A stretch of DNA of 64,000 nucleotides from an uncultured Clostridia bacterium (GCA_930971385.1 CAKNGB010000002.1:1-64000); one strand, 5' to 3'. Counted from the first letter of the stretch, positions 29,965-40,790 are shown. Made by a program: numbers and translations. Notes: a model not told the origin generated them from the sequence alone.

Positions 29965-30065
29965 TTCATAATTTTAACAAATACTTATCAAAATCTTTAA
30001 AAATAAGCATGATTTCGACATTAAAATTTCAATTTTTCTTTGAAAATAGAATTTCAAATCGAGTG

Positions 30066-30124
30066 TGATAAAACAAAAAATCCACTAAATTTGCGGTTGA
30101 AATTGCTAAATTAGTGGATTTTAT
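30066..30124. terminator. Bidirectional terminator
   Basis: AAAATCCACTAAATTT ... AAATTAGTGGATTTTATTTT. Confidence 0.65.
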
Positions 30125-30131
30125 TTTAATA

Positions 30132-30470
30132 TTATTCTTTAATTTTATCTTCAAGTTTTTCTTCCTTTTCCTCTTGCTTACTTGCGGAAATAAGTTTTGT
30201 TTGGCAATCAAGCAAAGCGTTTTGTATAGAATTAGCAGTGCGTAGAAACATATCAACATTTGTTTTTACAAGAGGGAAATTTATATCTCCTGTTTTATTG
30301 CCAGCATCTTGAAGTGAAGAAAGAATTGGAAAATTTTCTCCAACTTTACCCTTTATGTTTTTGTGTGTTTGCGTTTTAAGTTCGTTAGCAATTGCATTCG
30401 CAACGTCTAAAATTTTTAATGCTTCATTAAGATCATTTAATGCACCCTTTCTTTTTTCTTCAACAGTCAT
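30132..30470 (-). CDS. Hypothetical protein
   Basis: 112 aa helical ORF with RBS (aaggagagc). Confidence 0.5.
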   Translation of the reverse strand: MTVEEKRKGALNDLNEALKILDVANAIANELKTQTHKNIKGKVGENFPILSSLQDAGNKTGDINFPLVKTNVDMFLRTANSIQNALLDCQTKLISASKQEEKEEKLEDKIKE

Positions 30471-30603
30471 ATTTGCTCTCCTTATGCTAACATTTTACCA
30501 CAACCTATTTATGTTGTCAATAGGTAATTTTTTGCTTGTGTTTAATTTTACTTTGTGCTTTAATCGTTTGCAAAAATTTTAGGCGGTGTGATAAAATGAA
30601 ATC

Positions 30604-32745
30604 ATGGAAAAATTTGACATCAATTCTCTTAACGACGAACAGAAGAAAGCCCTCTATGAAACCGAGGGTGTTGTGCTTGTGACGGCGGGCGCTGGAAGTG
30701 GAAAAACGCGCCTTTTAACTCACAGAATTTGTCATTTAATTTTGGATAAACACATTTCTCCATACAACATTCTTGCCATAACTTTCACAAATAAGGCGAC
30801 AAACGAAATGAGAGAGCGGGTTCTAGCTATGTGCGATTGCAACATTTGGATTTCCACTTTCCACTCGATGTGCGTGCGAATTTTAAGGCAAGAAATTGAA
30901 GTTTTGGGAGATTACACAAGAAATTTCACAATAATCAGTGAAACCGACCGCGATAAAATTTTAAAAGAGATAATAAAAACGCTAAATCTCGACGAGGAAG
31001 ATTTGGAAAAGGTGGAAATGCACCTTGACAACATCAAAAACAAAGGGCAGGATATAGAGGAATATTTTAACTATTTGATGCAGTTTGGCAACAAAAACAA
31101 TTTGAAGAATTATTATCAAGCGGTTTGTTTATATGAAGAAAGGCTGAGAAAGAGCAATAGCCTTGATTTTGACGATTTGCTTAATATTACGCTTCAAATT
31201 TTCAATAACTATCCAGAGATTTTGAATAAATATGCTGAAAGGTTTAGGTATATTTTGGTGGACGAGTTTCAAGATACCAATCTTGTGCAGTATAAGCTTA
31301 TTAAACTTCTCTCTTCCGTTTGGGGAAATCTTTTTGTTGTTGGCGATGAGGACCAGTGCATCTATTCTTGGCGAGGAGCAAACTACAGAAATATTTTAAA
31401 TTTGAAAGAAGATTTTAAAGATGTTAAAGTTTTTAAATTGGAAAGAAATTATCGTTCCAGCAAAAACATCTTGGATATTGCCAATAATGTGATTTCCAAT
31501 AACAGTGAAAGGCTAGAGAAAAATCTTTGGACAGATAAAGACGAGGGGCTTCCACCAGTTATTTACACTGCATATGACGAGCGAGATGAAGCACAATTTG
31601 TGGCTCGAGAAATTTTGAACTTGGTGGATGAGGGCTATTCGTTCAGCGATTTTGCCATTTTGATGAGAATAAATGCACTTTCTCGTTCGGTGGAAGAGGG
31701 ATTATTAAATTATAATATTCCATACAGGCTTTATGGCGGGCAGAAATTCTTTGAGAGAAGCGAAGTGAAAATTCTTCTTGCATATATCTCTATTTTTGTC
31801 AATCCGAAAGACGAGATTTCTCTTCTTAAAGTTATCAACTTTCCAAAGCGAGGCATCGGCGATGTGGCAATTTTGAACTTAAAAAAAGAGGCGGGAGAGA
31901 ATGACTTACTTTCCTATCTAACCAGCGAAAAGTTTCAGTTTAGTAAGTATTACAGTAAACTTAAAGCATTTGTGGAAGGATATAAGAGTTTATTACATGA
32001 TATGCCAGCGCTAAGCTTAGAAAAATTCGCGCAAAAGGTGTTGGAAGTTTTTGGAATTATCTCTGCCTATCAAGGAAAGGATGAAGACAGTGTTAACAGG
32101 CTTTCCAATATCGACAGTTTTCTTGCTTCCGTTAAAGAATTTGAAGAGCAAAATGAGGACCCAACTTTCATCGACTATCTTGCAAGCGTTATGCTTCGTT
32201 CTGACCAAGACGACATCGAAAACGGCGGAACGGTGAGTTTGGCGACCATCCATGCCGTGAAAGGTTTGGAATTTAAAGTGGTGTTTGTGATAGGCTTGGA
32301 AGAGGGAATTTTTCCGCTAACTCGAGCCAACAACAGCAAAAGCGAGTTGGAAGAGGAAAGAAGGCTTTTGTATGTGGCAATAACGCGAGCGGAGGAAAAA
32401 ATCTATTTAACGCACGCAAATAGGCGATATATGTATGGCAAAACGAATAATGAGGTGGAAAGCCGTTTCCTAAAAGAACTTCACATTGTGGAAAAAGCGG
32501 ATAAAACAAAAGTAAAGGTGCCTAAGCGAAAAGATGACTTTTTTCTTCCAGAAAAAGAGGAAGAAGCCTTTGTTAGTGGTCTGAAAGTGGGCGACAAAGT
32601 TGAGCACACAAGGTTTGGCGTGGGCAAAATTAAAGCAATATCTGGTGACGGACTTGTTGGTAGAATAGATTTTGAAGATTTTGGCGAAAAAGAACTTATG
32701 TTAAACATCGCCACACTTAAAAAATTGGAGGAGAAAGATGAATAA
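30604..32745 (+). CDS. pcrA: UvrD/PcrA-type DNA helicase
   Basis: VTAGAGSGKTRLLTHRI, VDEFQDTN, VGDEDQCIYSWRGA, GLEEGIFPL, LLYVAITRAEEKIYL. Confidence 0.93.
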   Translation: MEKFDINSLNDEQKKALYETEGVVLVTAGAGSGKTRLLTHRICHLILDKHISPYNILAITFTNKATNEMRERVLAMCDCNIWISTFHSMCVRILRQEIEVLGDYTRNFTIISETDRDKILKEIIKTLNLDEEDLEKVEMHLDNIKNKGQDIEEYFNYLMQFGNKNNLKNYYQAVCLYEERLRKSNSLDFDDLLNITLQIFNNYPEILNKYAERFRYILVDEFQDTNLVQYKLIKLLSSVWGNLFVVGDEDQCIYSWRGANYRNILNLKEDFKDVKVFKLERNYRSSKNILDIANNVISNNSERLEKNLWTDKDEGLPPVIYTAYDERDEAQFVAREILNLVDEGYSFSDFAILMRINALSRSVEEGLLNYNIPYRLYGGQKFFERSEVKILLAYISIFVNPKDEISLLKVINFPKRGIGDVAILNLKKEAGENDLLSYLTSEKFQFSKYYSKLKAFVEGYKSLLHDMPALSLEKFAQKVLEVFGIISAYQGKDEDSVNRLSNIDSFLASVKEFEEQNEDPTFIDYLASVMLRSDQDDIENGGTVSLATIHAVKGLEFKVVFVIGLEEGIFPLTRANNSKSELEEERRLLYVAITRAEEKIYLTHANRRYMYGKTNNEVESRFLKELHIVEKADKTKVKVPKRKDDFFLPEKEEEAFVSGLKVGDKVEHTRFGVGKIKAISGDGLVGRIDFEDFGEKELMLNIATLKKLEEKDE

Positions 32746-34699
32746 ACTTGAAAGAATGAAATTTCTTGTTCAAGAGGTTAATAAGCATAATTATAACTAC
32801 TATGTTTTAGATAATCCTACCATTTCGGATAAGGAATATGACGCGCTTTACTATGAACTTGTTGACCTTGAAAAAGAACTTGGAATAATTTTACCAAACT
32901 CTCCAACTCAGCGTGTGGGAGGCGAGGTTTTAGATAAATTTCAGAAAAAAAGACATGAAATTCGCCTATATTCGCTTAACAAAGTGAGAAGTTTTGAAGA
33001 TTTGGGCGACTTTATGGCGGAAATGGCAAAATACGAGAAAAATCCAACTTTTAGTTTGGAATATAAGTTCGACGGGCTTACTGTTGTTGTGGAGTATGAA
33101 AACGGCGTGTTTAAGTCGGCAACAACAAGGGGTAATGGAGAAATTGGCGAGGATGTGACAGAGCAGGCAAAGACCATTAAAAGCATTCCTCTTGCCATTC
33201 CATTCAAAGGTCGTTTGATTGTTCAAGGCGAAGGCATGATGACGATGAAAGCCTTTAAAAAATATAACAAAACCGCCGAAATTCCGCTTAAAAATCCACG
33301 AAATGGCGTGGCTGGTGCGATAAGAAATTTAGACCCAAAGGAAACTGCAAGAAGGAGTTTGGATTATTTTTGCTATGCGGTTTTGCTTGCAGAGGGAAAA
33401 AGTTTTAAAACGCAAAAAGAAATGCATGAGTTTATTGAAGAGCAGGGCTTTTTGACGGGCGGATATTTTAAGATAATTTCCACTTTAAAAGAGGCAGAAA
33501 AATATATTGAAGAGGTGGATGAGGTCAAAAATTCGCTGGATGTGATGATTGACGGAATGGTTTTAAAACTAAACGAGGTTGCACCGCGTGAAGAAATCGG
33601 CTTTACCAACAAATTTCCAAAGTGGGCAAGGGCGTTTAAGTTTGAGGCTATGGAAACCTCCACCATTTTAAAGGATGTGGTTTGGCAGGTTGGACGCACT
33701 GGCAAAGTTTCGCCAATCGCCATTTTAGAGCCCGTGGAACTTGCAGGAGCAACAATTTCGCGCGCCACATTAAACAATATGGACGACATCAAAAAGAAAG
33801 GCGTTTTAAAAAATTCAAGAATTTTCATAAGGCGTTCTAATGAGGTTATTCCAGAGGTTTTGGGTTTGGCAGAAAAATTAGAAAATTCCACTGAGATTGA
33901 AGAGCCATCATATTGCCCATGCTGTGAAAGTAAGTTGGTGAAAAAAGGTCCGCTTCTTTATTGTTTAAATCGCGACGGATGCGAGGAGCAGATAATCAGC
34001 AGGCTCACTCACTTTGTTTCGAGAGAGGCTTTCAACATTGAAGGGCTTTCTGAAAAAACACTTTTAGCGTTATATCACAAGGTTGGTGTTTGCGAGTTTT
34101 CTGATTTATATAACCTAACTGCTGACGATTTAAGAAAACTTGACAACTTTAAAGACAAAAAAACAAACAACATAATTAATTCGATTAATCGCAGTAAGGA
34201 AGTGGAATTATATAGATTTTTGTTTGCGCTTGGCATAAACGAAGTGGGAATTAAAACAGCAAAAGATTTGGCCAAGAAATTTAAAAAATTAAATGCTATT
34301 ATGAAAGCGTCGAAAGAGGAACTTCAAGAAGTTGACGATGTTGGCGAAGTTATTGCAGATAACATTGTGGAATATTTTAAAGACGAGGAAAATGTCAAGG
34401 AAATTGAACGACTGTTTAATAACGGCGTTTCCATTTTAGAGGTGCAAGAAAATGAAAATTCACTTTTTAAAAACATGACCTTTGTTTTAACTGGAACACT
34501 TGAAAATTACACGAGAAGTGAGATGAGTGCAATCATTGAAAAACATGGCGGAAATGTTTCTTCATCGGTTTCCAAAAACACCACCTATGTGCTTGCAGGA
34601 AGCGAGGCAGGCAGTAAACTTGACAAAGCCAAAAGTTTGGGCGTTAAAATAATTTCTGAAAATGATATTCTTGAAATGTTGAAAAATGCCGAAAATTGA
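32738..34699 (+). CDS. ligA: NAD-dependent DNA ligase
   Basis: SLEYKFDGLTVVVEYENG active site region, OB fold, Zn finger CPCC...C...C, BRCT domain. Confidence 0.97.
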   Translation: MNKLERMKFLVQEVNKHNYNYYVLDNPTISDKEYDALYYELVDLEKELGIILPNSPTQRVGGEVLDKFQKKRHEIRLYSLNKVRSFEDLGDFMAEMAKYEKNPTFSLEYKFDGLTVVVEYENGVFKSATTRGNGEIGEDVTEQAKTIKSIPLAIPFKGRLIVQGEGMMTMKAFKKYNKTAEIPLKNPRNGVAGAIRNLDPKETARRSLDYFCYAVLLAEGKSFKTQKEMHEFIEEQGFLTGGYFKIISTLKEAEKYIEEVDEVKNSLDVMIDGMVLKLNEVAPREEIGFTNKFPKWARAFKFEAMETSTILKDVVWQVGRTGKVSPIAILEPVELAGATISRATLNNMDDIKKKGVLKNSRIFIRRSNEVIPEVLGLAEKLENSTEIEEPSYCPCCESKLVKKGPLLYCLNRDGCEEQIISRLTHFVSREAFNIEGLSEKTLLALYHKVGVCEFSDLYNLTADDLRKLDNFKDKKTNNIINSINRSKEVELYRFLFALGINEVGIKTAKDLAKKFKKLNAIMKASKEELQEVDDVGEVIADNIVEYFKDEENVKEIERLFNNGVSILEVQENENSLFKNMTFVLTGTLENYTRSEMSAIIEKHGGNVSSSVSKNTTYVLAGSEAGSKLDKAKSLGVKIISENDILEMLKNAEN

Positions 34700-34818
34700 T
34701 GAAATTTTTGTGATTTTTTGCTTTAAAATGTGATTTTTTACAATTTATTCGTTTAGAAACAAAATTTCCTTGCTTGAATTTGTTTATTTATGATATAATT
34801 TGCAAAAGAGGGAAGAGT

Positions 34819-35184
34819 ATGAAATTTATGGATTACATCTATAAAGCGCTTGGTTTTGAAACTGAAGATGTTAAGTTGGTTAAGAAAAAACCAGCCAAGA
34901 AAAACGCAACCTATAACTTGAAAGTCAGCGAAAAACTTCCTGACGAAATCGACGGCATCAAAGTTTTCTATCCTGAAAGTTTGGCGGACTGCAAAGAGAA
35001 AGCGGAGTATCTGAAAAAAGAAACGCCATTCATTTTAGATTTCAGAAAATGTTCGGCTTTTGAGAAAAATAAAATTTTAGATTACTTCGACGGCGTGATT
35101 GATATGCTTGGTGCAAAAGAGGAAGAGATTGAAAAAAATATGTATATCTTCCTGCCTAAAAATTTTGAGATTGAAATTGATTAG
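34819..35184 (+). CDS. sepF: SepF-like cell division protein
   Basis: C-terminal domain ETPFILDFRKCSAFEKNKILDYFDGVIDMLGAKEEEIEKNMYIFLPKNFEI. Confidence 0.75.
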   Translation: MKFMDYIYKALGFETEDVKLVKKKPAKKNATYNLKVSEKLPDEIDGIKVFYPESLADCKEKAEYLKKETPFILDFRKCSAFEKNKILDYFDGVIDMLGAKEEEIEKNMYIFLPKNFEIEID

Positions 35185-35191
35185 AGGGTTT

Positions 35192-35857
35192 ATGAGTAAG
35201 AGTTTAAGAAACAAAATTATCGTGCTTGTGGTGCTTTCGGTGGCAATTCTGGCACTTGACCTTATAACTAAATATGTGATATGTGGAATGTTTGCTGAAA
35301 ATGAAGGGATAACCGCCATTCCATATCTTTTTAACATCATTGTGGTGCACAATGAAGGTGCGGCGTGGGGAATTTTATCTGGCAACCAAATTGGGCTTAT
35401 TATTTTAAGTGTCTTATTGTTCGCTTTTCTTATTTGGTATTTTGTGAAAGAGAAGAAAAAACGTTGGCTTCTTGTTGTTAGCATGGCGTTCATCTATGGT
35501 GGTTGCATTGGAAATTTATTCGACCGAATTGTGTTTGGATATGTTCGCGATTTCATTCAATTTGCTTTCTGGCAAAGTTTTCCAATATTCAATTTTGCGG
35601 ATGTGTTTTTAACTGTTGGCGTCATTCTTTTTGCTATTTACCTTATCATTTTCTTGGTTAAAAAAGAAAAGAGTGAGGACGCTGAAGTTGTCAGTGCTGG
35701 CACTGGCGAAGTGACCATCGAAAAATATGAAGATGAGGAAAAATCACAAAAAAATGGTGAAAAAACAGATAAAAACGCTGAAAAAAGTGAAAATTTTGAT
35801 AATTTAGACGATAAAAATGAATTTAAAGAAAATAAAAACAAAAGTAAAAAAGAATAA
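35192..35857 (+). CDS. lspA: Signal peptidase II (lipoprotein) with charged C-terminal extension
   Basis: VVHNEGAAWGIL, GNLFDRIVFGYVRDFIQF, FNFADVFLTVGV. Confidence 0.92.
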   Translation: MSKSLRNKIIVLVVLSVAILALDLITKYVICGMFAENEGITAIPYLFNIIVVHNEGAAWGILSGNQIGLIILSVLLFAFLIWYFVKEKKKRWLLVVSMAFIYGGCIGNLFDRIVFGYVRDFIQFAFWQSFPIFNFADVFLTVGVILFAIYLIIFLVKKEKSEDAEVVSAGTGEVTIEKYEDEEKSQKNGEKTDKNAEKSENFDNLDDKNEFKENKNKSKKE

Positions 35858-35862
35858 AATTT

Positions 35863-36774
35863 ATGGAAAAAGTGGAAATTTTTAACGTGGAAAAGGAAGA
35901 TGTGGGGAAACGACTCGATGTGTTTTTACAAGAGAAATTTCCCTCTTTTTCTCGTTCTTATTTTAAAAATTTGATTGATAGTGGCGACGTTTTAGTTGAT
36001 GAGAAAGATGTTAAAAGTGGCGAAAAATTGAAAATGGGAAAAAGCGTTAAAGTGCGCTTTAAAGAGCCAGAAAAAATTTCCACTGAGGCAGAGGATGTGG
36101 ACTTTGAAATCGTCTATGAAGATGACGACATTGTGGTTATCAATAAACCGCAGGGGCTTGTGGTGCATCCATGTTCGTCAACAAGACATGGCACGCTTGT
36201 GAATGGACTTCTATATCGCGTTAAAAATTTAAGTGGCATAAATGGCAAACTTAGGCCAGGCATTGTGCATAGGCTGGACAAGGAAACAAGCGGACTTCTT
36301 GTGGTTGCTAAAAATGATAAAACACACATTTCGCTTGCTGAGCAAATTAAAAACAAAACTTGCAAAAGAAACTATCTTGCCATTTTGGAAGGAAATTTAA
36401 AGGACGACGAAGGCGAAATTGAAACCAAGATTGGCAGAGATAAGAAAGACAGAAAAAAGATGGCGGTGATTGAAAACGGCAGAGTTGCCATAACCAATTA
36501 TAAGGTTTTGGAGAGGTTCAAAAACGCCTGCCTTGTGGAATTTTCTTTAAAAACAGGAAGGACGCATCAAATTAGAGTTCATGCAAAGTTTTTAAACCAT
36601 CCAATCATTGGCGACAAAGTGTATGGAAAGGAAGTTAAATGCTTAAATGGGCAACTTCTTCATGCTTACAAACTAACATTTATGCATCCATCCACACATA
36701 AAGAGGTTTCGTTCGAGGTCAAACCGCCAAAATATTTTGAAGAATATCTCGAAAAACTTAGGAGGGAGAGATGA
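35863..36774 (+). CDS. rluD: RluD-type 23S rRNA pseudouridine synthase
   Basis: S4 domain, GIVHRLDKETSGLLVVAK, LKTGRTHQIRVHAKFLNHPIIGDKVYG. Confidence 0.93.
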   Translation: MEKVEIFNVEKEDVGKRLDVFLQEKFPSFSRSYFKNLIDSGDVLVDEKDVKSGEKLKMGKSVKVRFKEPEKISTEAEDVDFEIVYEDDDIVVINKPQGLVVHPCSSTRHGTLVNGLLYRVKNLSGINGKLRPGIVHRLDKETSGLLVVAKNDKTHISLAEQIKNKTCKRNYLAILEGNLKDDEGEIETKIGRDKKDRKKMAVIENGRVAITNYKVLERFKNACLVEFSLKTGRTHQIRVHAKFLNHPIIGDKVYGKEVKCLNGQLLHAYKLTFMHPSTHKEVSFEVKPPKYFEEYLEKLRRER

Positions 36775-37310
36775 TATATTTCGTTAGGCACGGCAAAACA
36801 GACTATAACGAAAAAAATCTCTTATCTGGTGGAGATTTAGATATACCAATAAACGAAGAAGGCAAAAAGCAAGCGAAAATAACGGCAAAACTTCTTAAAA
36901 ATGTGAAATTTGATGTGATTTTTTGCTCGCCACTTATTCGTGCAAAAGAAACTTGCGAAGAGATTTTGAAGTTTCATAAAAATGTGCAAGTTTATTTTGA
37001 TGAAAGGATTGTGGAACTTAAACTTGGCAAATTAAATGGTGAGTTTGCGCAAGGTTATGACGAGTTGCTTTGGAAAATTGACGAAAAGCCAAAAATGAAA
37101 GTGAAAGAAACATTAAGTGAATTTTATGATAGATGTGCAAGTTTTTTAAATGAAGTTCGCGAAAAATATAGAGATAAAAATGTTTTAGTGGTTGCTCACA
37201 ATGGCGTTGGTGCGATGTTTAAGTGGTATTTTTATGGCGAGCCGAAAGACAAAGATTTAACAAACTACTTTTCATATAACTGCGAAATTGTGAAATTTAA
37301 GTTTAATTGA
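36771..37310 (+). CDS. Histidine phosphatase family protein
   Basis: IYFVRHGKTDYN RHG motif. Confidence 0.88.
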   Translation: MIYFVRHGKTDYNEKNLLSGGDLDIPINEEGKKQAKITAKLLKNVKFDVIFCSPLIRAKETCEEILKFHKNVQVYFDERIVELKLGKLNGEFAQGYDELLWKIDEKPKMKVKETLSEFYDRCASFLNEVREKYRDKNVLVVAHNGVGAMFKWYFYGEPKDKDLTNYFSYNCEIVKFKFN

Positions 37311-37406
37311 GTGGCTTTTTTTAACAATTTGAAGCGCTAAAAAGTATGAAATTAGCCTATTTATAGGAAAATATTGCAAAATTTTGCTAAAAGTTTTTAA
37401 AAACTG

Positions 37407-37435
37407 TTGACAAAATGCTTTTTTCATGCTAAAAT
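37407..37435 (+). promoter_or_regulatory. Promoter of rplU operon
   Basis: TTGACA-N17-TAAAAT. Confidence 0.8.
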
Positions 37436-37439
37436 AAGG

Positions 37440-37520
37440 ACATATCCGCATATATCGGGTTTTGGAAGATTGCCTTAGGCAACACCTATGATAATAGCGA
37501 GTTTGGTTAGAGGAGGTATT
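37440..37520 (+). promoter_or_regulatory. Candidate ribosomal protein L21 leader RNA
   Basis: Approx. 80-nt untranslated region between the promoter and rplU with a short hairpin (GCCTTAGGC); L21 leaders occur in Firmicutes, but no covariance check was possible. Confidence 0.4.
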
Positions 37521-37524
37521 TAAG

Positions 37525-37833
37525 ATGTTTGCTATCATTGAAACAGGTGGAAAGCAATATAACGTGACAGAAGGCGACATCATCAAAGTGGAAAAACTTT
37601 CAAACGCTGTTGGCGACAAAGTTAAGTTTGAAGTTCTTTTAGTTTCTGATGGTAAGAAGTTAGTTGCTGGAACACCAACCGTTAAAGGTGCAGAAGTGAC
37701 AGCCGAAGTTCTTTCTCATGGCAAAGGCGACAAAATTGTTGTTTTCAAGTATAAGCCAAAGAAAAACGAAAGAAAGAAGCAAGGTCACAGACAACCTTGG
37801 ACAGAAATTAAGATTGAATCCATAAAGATGTAA
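37525..37833 (+). CDS. rplU: 50S ribosomal protein L21
   Basis: [25 protein letters not shown]. Confidence 0.97.
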   Translation: MFAIIETGGKQYNVTEGDIIKVEKLSNAVGDKVKFEVLLVSDGKKLVAGTPTVKGAEVTAEVLSHGKGDKIVVFKYKPKKNERKKQGHRQPWTEIKIESIKM

Positions 37834-37834
37834 G

Positions 37835-38158
37835 ATGACAAAGATTTTAATTTTCAAAAACAAAAATTTCATCACAGGGTTCGAAATTTCTGGTCATTCG
37901 GGTTATCAGGATGAAGGGAGCGACATTGTGTGCAGTGCAATTTCCACGGCAAGCCAAATGGCAGTTGTTGGAATTAACGAGGTTTTAAAACTTGGTGCAT
38001 TCGTGGAAATAACAGAAGGATATTTAAAGTTAAAATTAAAAAATTATCAAAACGAAAGCGCGCAAACAGTTTTAAAAAGTATGCAATTAACCCTTCAAGA
38101 AATCGCCAAAAACTACAAAAACTATGTTAAAATGGAGGTCAAAAAAGATGTTTATTAA
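37835..38158 (+). CDS. prp: Ribosomal-processing cysteine protease Prp
   Basis: [30 protein letters not shown] (catalytic His/Cys) between L21 and L27. Confidence 0.93.
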   Translation: MTKILIFKNKNFITGFEISGHSGYQDEGSDIVCSAISTASQMAVVGINEVLKLGAFVEITEGYLKLKLKNYQNESAQTVLKSMQLTLQEIAKNYKNYVKMEVKKDVY

Positions 38159-38417
38159 TATTCAACTTTTTGCTCATAAAAAAGGTGGCGGTAGCACTAA
38201 AAACGGCAGAGATTCACAGTCAAAGCGTCTTGGTGTAAAGGCTTATGCTGGTCAACAAGTGACCGCTGGCTCAATTATCGTTCGTCAACGTGGCACTGCA
38301 ATTTATCCAGGTGCTAATGTTGGAATTGGTAAGGACTACACACTTTTTGCTCTCAAAAACGGCAAGGTCGTTTTTGGAACATCTAACGGCAAAAAAATCG
38401 TTTCAGTTGAAAATTAA
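38148..38417 (+). CDS. rpmA: 50S ribosomal protein L27 with N-terminal Prp-cleavable extension
   Basis: [36 protein letters not shown]. Confidence 0.96.
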   Translation: MFINIQLFAHKKGGGSTKNGRDSQSKRLGVKAYAGQQVTAGSIIVRQRGTAIYPGANVGIGKDYTLFALKNGKVVFGTSNGKKIVSVEN

Positions 38418-38420
38418 TTA

Positions 38421-38445
38421 AAGGGCGTCATGCCCTTTTTTTGTA
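38421..38445 (+). terminator. Terminator after rpmA
   Basis: AAAGGGC-GTCAT-GCCCTTTTTTT. Confidence 0.8.
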
Positions 38446-38532
38446 TTTGAATTGAAAAATTTGTCGAAAAAACAATAAAGCAAACAAATTAAATAACTTT
38501 CAGCCAAATTTAGAAAAGAACAAGAGGAAAAA

Positions 38533-39360
38533 ATGAAATACAAAGTCACATCTAACAGCATTGAGATTGAAGGAAAGGATGATTTTGTTGCAAAAGACAT
38601 CTTGGAGTGCGGTCAGATTTTCGCTTTCATTAAAACCAGCACTTCCTATGTGGTGTTTTCGCGAGATTATAAAGCGGAAATTGTGGAAAACAAAAACGGC
38701 TACAAAATTCTCACAGACAATCCAACCTATTTTGAAAACTTTTTCGATTTAAAAACCGATTATGGAAAAATTAAAAAGATTTTAAGCGGTTATGAAATTC
38801 TGAAAAAGCCTATCGAATTTGGTAAGGGTATAAGAATTTTGAAGCAAGACTTGTTTGAAACACTTATAAGTTTCATAATATCGGCGAACAACAACATAAA
38901 AAGAATTCAACTCATTTTGTTTAGATTGCGTGAAAAACTTGGCGAGAAAAAAGATGGATATTTTGCTTTTCCAACCCAGCAAAAGTTGCTTGAAGTGGAT
39001 GAAAACTTCTTTAAGGAAATTGGAGCAGGGTATCGGGCAAGTTATCTTTACAAAGTTTTGAGGCAGGTCGACGAAAACACGCTGGAAGAGTGGCGAAGTT
39101 TGCCAACACAAACGCTTAGAAACAAACTTATTGCGCTTTCTGGCGTTGGTCCAAAAGTTGCGGATTGTGTGCTTCTTTTCGGCTATGGCAAACAAGATGT
39201 TTTTCCAGTTGACACTTGGATTGAGAAGATGTATTGTAAGTTTTATAAACCTCTTTCCAACCGCGAGAAGATAAGAGAAAATTTGCTCTCTGAGTTTAAA
39301 AATCTATCTGGCTACGCACAACAATATTTGTTCTTTTCCATGCGCGAAGGTGAAAACTAG
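38533..39360 (+). CDS. 8-oxoguanine DNA glycosylase / AlkA-like HhH-GPD protein
   Basis: LFETLISFIISANNNIKRIQLI ... LSGVGPKVADCVLLFGYGKQDVFPVDTWIEKM. Confidence 0.9.
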   Translation: MKYKVTSNSIEIEGKDDFVAKDILECGQIFAFIKTSTSYVVFSRDYKAEIVENKNGYKILTDNPTYFENFFDLKTDYGKIKKILSGYEILKKPIEFGKGIRILKQDLFETLISFIISANNNIKRIQLILFRLREKLGEKKDGYFAFPTQQKLLEVDENFFKEIGAGYRASYLYKVLRQVDENTLEEWRSLPTQTLRNKLIALSGVGPKVADCVLLFGYGKQDVFPVDTWIEKMYCKFYKPLSNREKIRENLLSEFKNLSGYAQQYLFFSMREGEN

Positions 39361-39436
39361 AATTTAGTTTTACTTTCAAAATATAATTAGAAAAACTACA
39401 TTTAATTTTCGTGAATTAATAAAGGGGGATATTATT

Positions 39437-40681
39437 ATGAAACGAGAAAGAATTTTAAAAGCGTTAGCAGTGCTTGGCTTAGGGGCGACGCTTACTCTTT
39501 CTGCAAGTGCTTTTGTGGGGTGTGATAACAGCAAAACTCAAGGGGGGATTGTTGATCCTCCAATCATTGTCGTTGACCCACCAGAACCAGACAAACCAAT
39601 TATCGAGCCTGACGAACCAATCACAGAACCAGATGACCCTGTTGATGAAAAACCAGTTGATGAGCCCGATGATCCTGTTATTGACGAACCAGACGAGCCT
39701 GTGATTGATGTGCCTGACGATCCAGTGATAGAAGACCCAGATCAGCCAGATAATCCTCCAGAGGAAGAAGAGAAATTGACCGAGGCGGAACTTGAAGAAA
39801 ACGAAAATCGAATTTATAAATATGTGGCGAAAGCCGACAATTCTGGCTGGGAGTTAGACAGCCGAGGAAATCCTGTTGAAGTGTTTAATAAGGAAGGCGT
39901 GCGTGAAACGGTTAACGATTATTTATATTCAGGTTATGCTGGCACAAATATAACACCTTTTTCAGCCAAAATTGGTGATTTAGATAATGAAGAACAAATT
40001 TTCACTAATTATGATGAAAGAAACGAAAAATATCAAATAGGTTATTTGGGTGATTTAAAATATGCCGATAACCATGGAAACGCTAAGCGATTTAATGTGC
40101 TTGATATTTCAGTAGATTTATCAAATTATGAAACACTTGATGAACTAACCGATTATTTGTCAACATATAAACCAGGGAATATAGACATAGCAGCTTCATA
40201 CTCATATTCTTACTCCAATTTAGATAGAGAATATCGTTCAAACAGAACTTTAAGCGAAGTCCTTAAAGAAAAATTGTTTGGCGATTATAGCGATGATGAA
40301 ATCATTTTTGAAATGTATGCTGAGCCATATAATGGTGGAGTTGGGCATGATTTTGGAAACTTTATGGTTGTACCAGCAAGTTGTATTATCCGTGAAGGTG
40401 ATAAATTAAGTCTAGTTATAGGTTCTGCTAACTCATCAATGTTTTATGATGGTTGGGAAGATAATTTATTGGAAAGTGAAGTTGTGGGAAAAGATTGTAT
40501 AAATGCAGATGGTGATAGAGTTTGCACTATAGGTTTATATGAGCCACAAGAGATTTTAACAATCGACGATAATTTCTACGATGCAAAGGATGAAATTGAA
40601 ATTGTTTTATCAGCAGGTATCTCAAATTCACGAAGTAATTTAAAAAATATATACACAGAAAATAAAGAAAGAACTTTATAA
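39437..40681 (+). CDS. Secreted lipoprotein, D/P/E-rich repeat linker (paralogue 1)
   Basis: Signal LTLSASAFVGC lipobox; repeated DEPDDPVID units; C-terminal domain shared with the next gene. Confidence 0.7.
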   Translation: MKRERILKALAVLGLGATLTLSASAFVGCDNSKTQGGIVDPPIIVVDPPEPDKPIIEPDEPITEPDDPVDEKPVDEPDDPVIDEPDEPVIDVPDDPVIEDPDQPDNPPEEEEKLTEAELEENENRIYKYVAKADNSGWELDSRGNPVEVFNKEGVRETVNDYLYSGYAGTNITPFSAKIGDLDNEEQIFTNYDERNEKYQIGYLGDLKYADNHGNAKRFNVLDISVDLSNYETLDELTDYLSTYKPGNIDIAASYSYSYSNLDREYRSNRTLSEVLKEKLFGDYSDDEIIFEMYAEPYNGGVGHDFGNFMVVPASCIIREGDKLSLVIGSANSSMFYDGWEDNLLESEVVGKDCINADGDRVCTIGLYEPQEILTIDDNFYDAKDEIEIVLSAGISNSRSNLKNIYTENKERTL

Positions 40682-40689
40682 AATTAAAT

Positions 40690-40722
40690 CTTATGAATAG
40701 CGTATTAAATTACGCTATTTTT
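40690..40722 (+). terminator. Terminator
   Basis: ATAGCGTA-TTAAA-TTACGCTATTTTTT. Confidence 0.75.
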
Positions 40723-40790
40723 TATTAAAAGCCCTTGTTTTTTCTATAAATATGTGATATAATTTTCACACTAAAAGGAAGTATATTAAT

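Noticed and set aside
39580-39770. Regular DEPDDPVI repeats considered as a CRISPR or tandem DNA array
   Set aside because: In-frame protein linker repeats of short degenerate units, not direct repeats with unique spacers.
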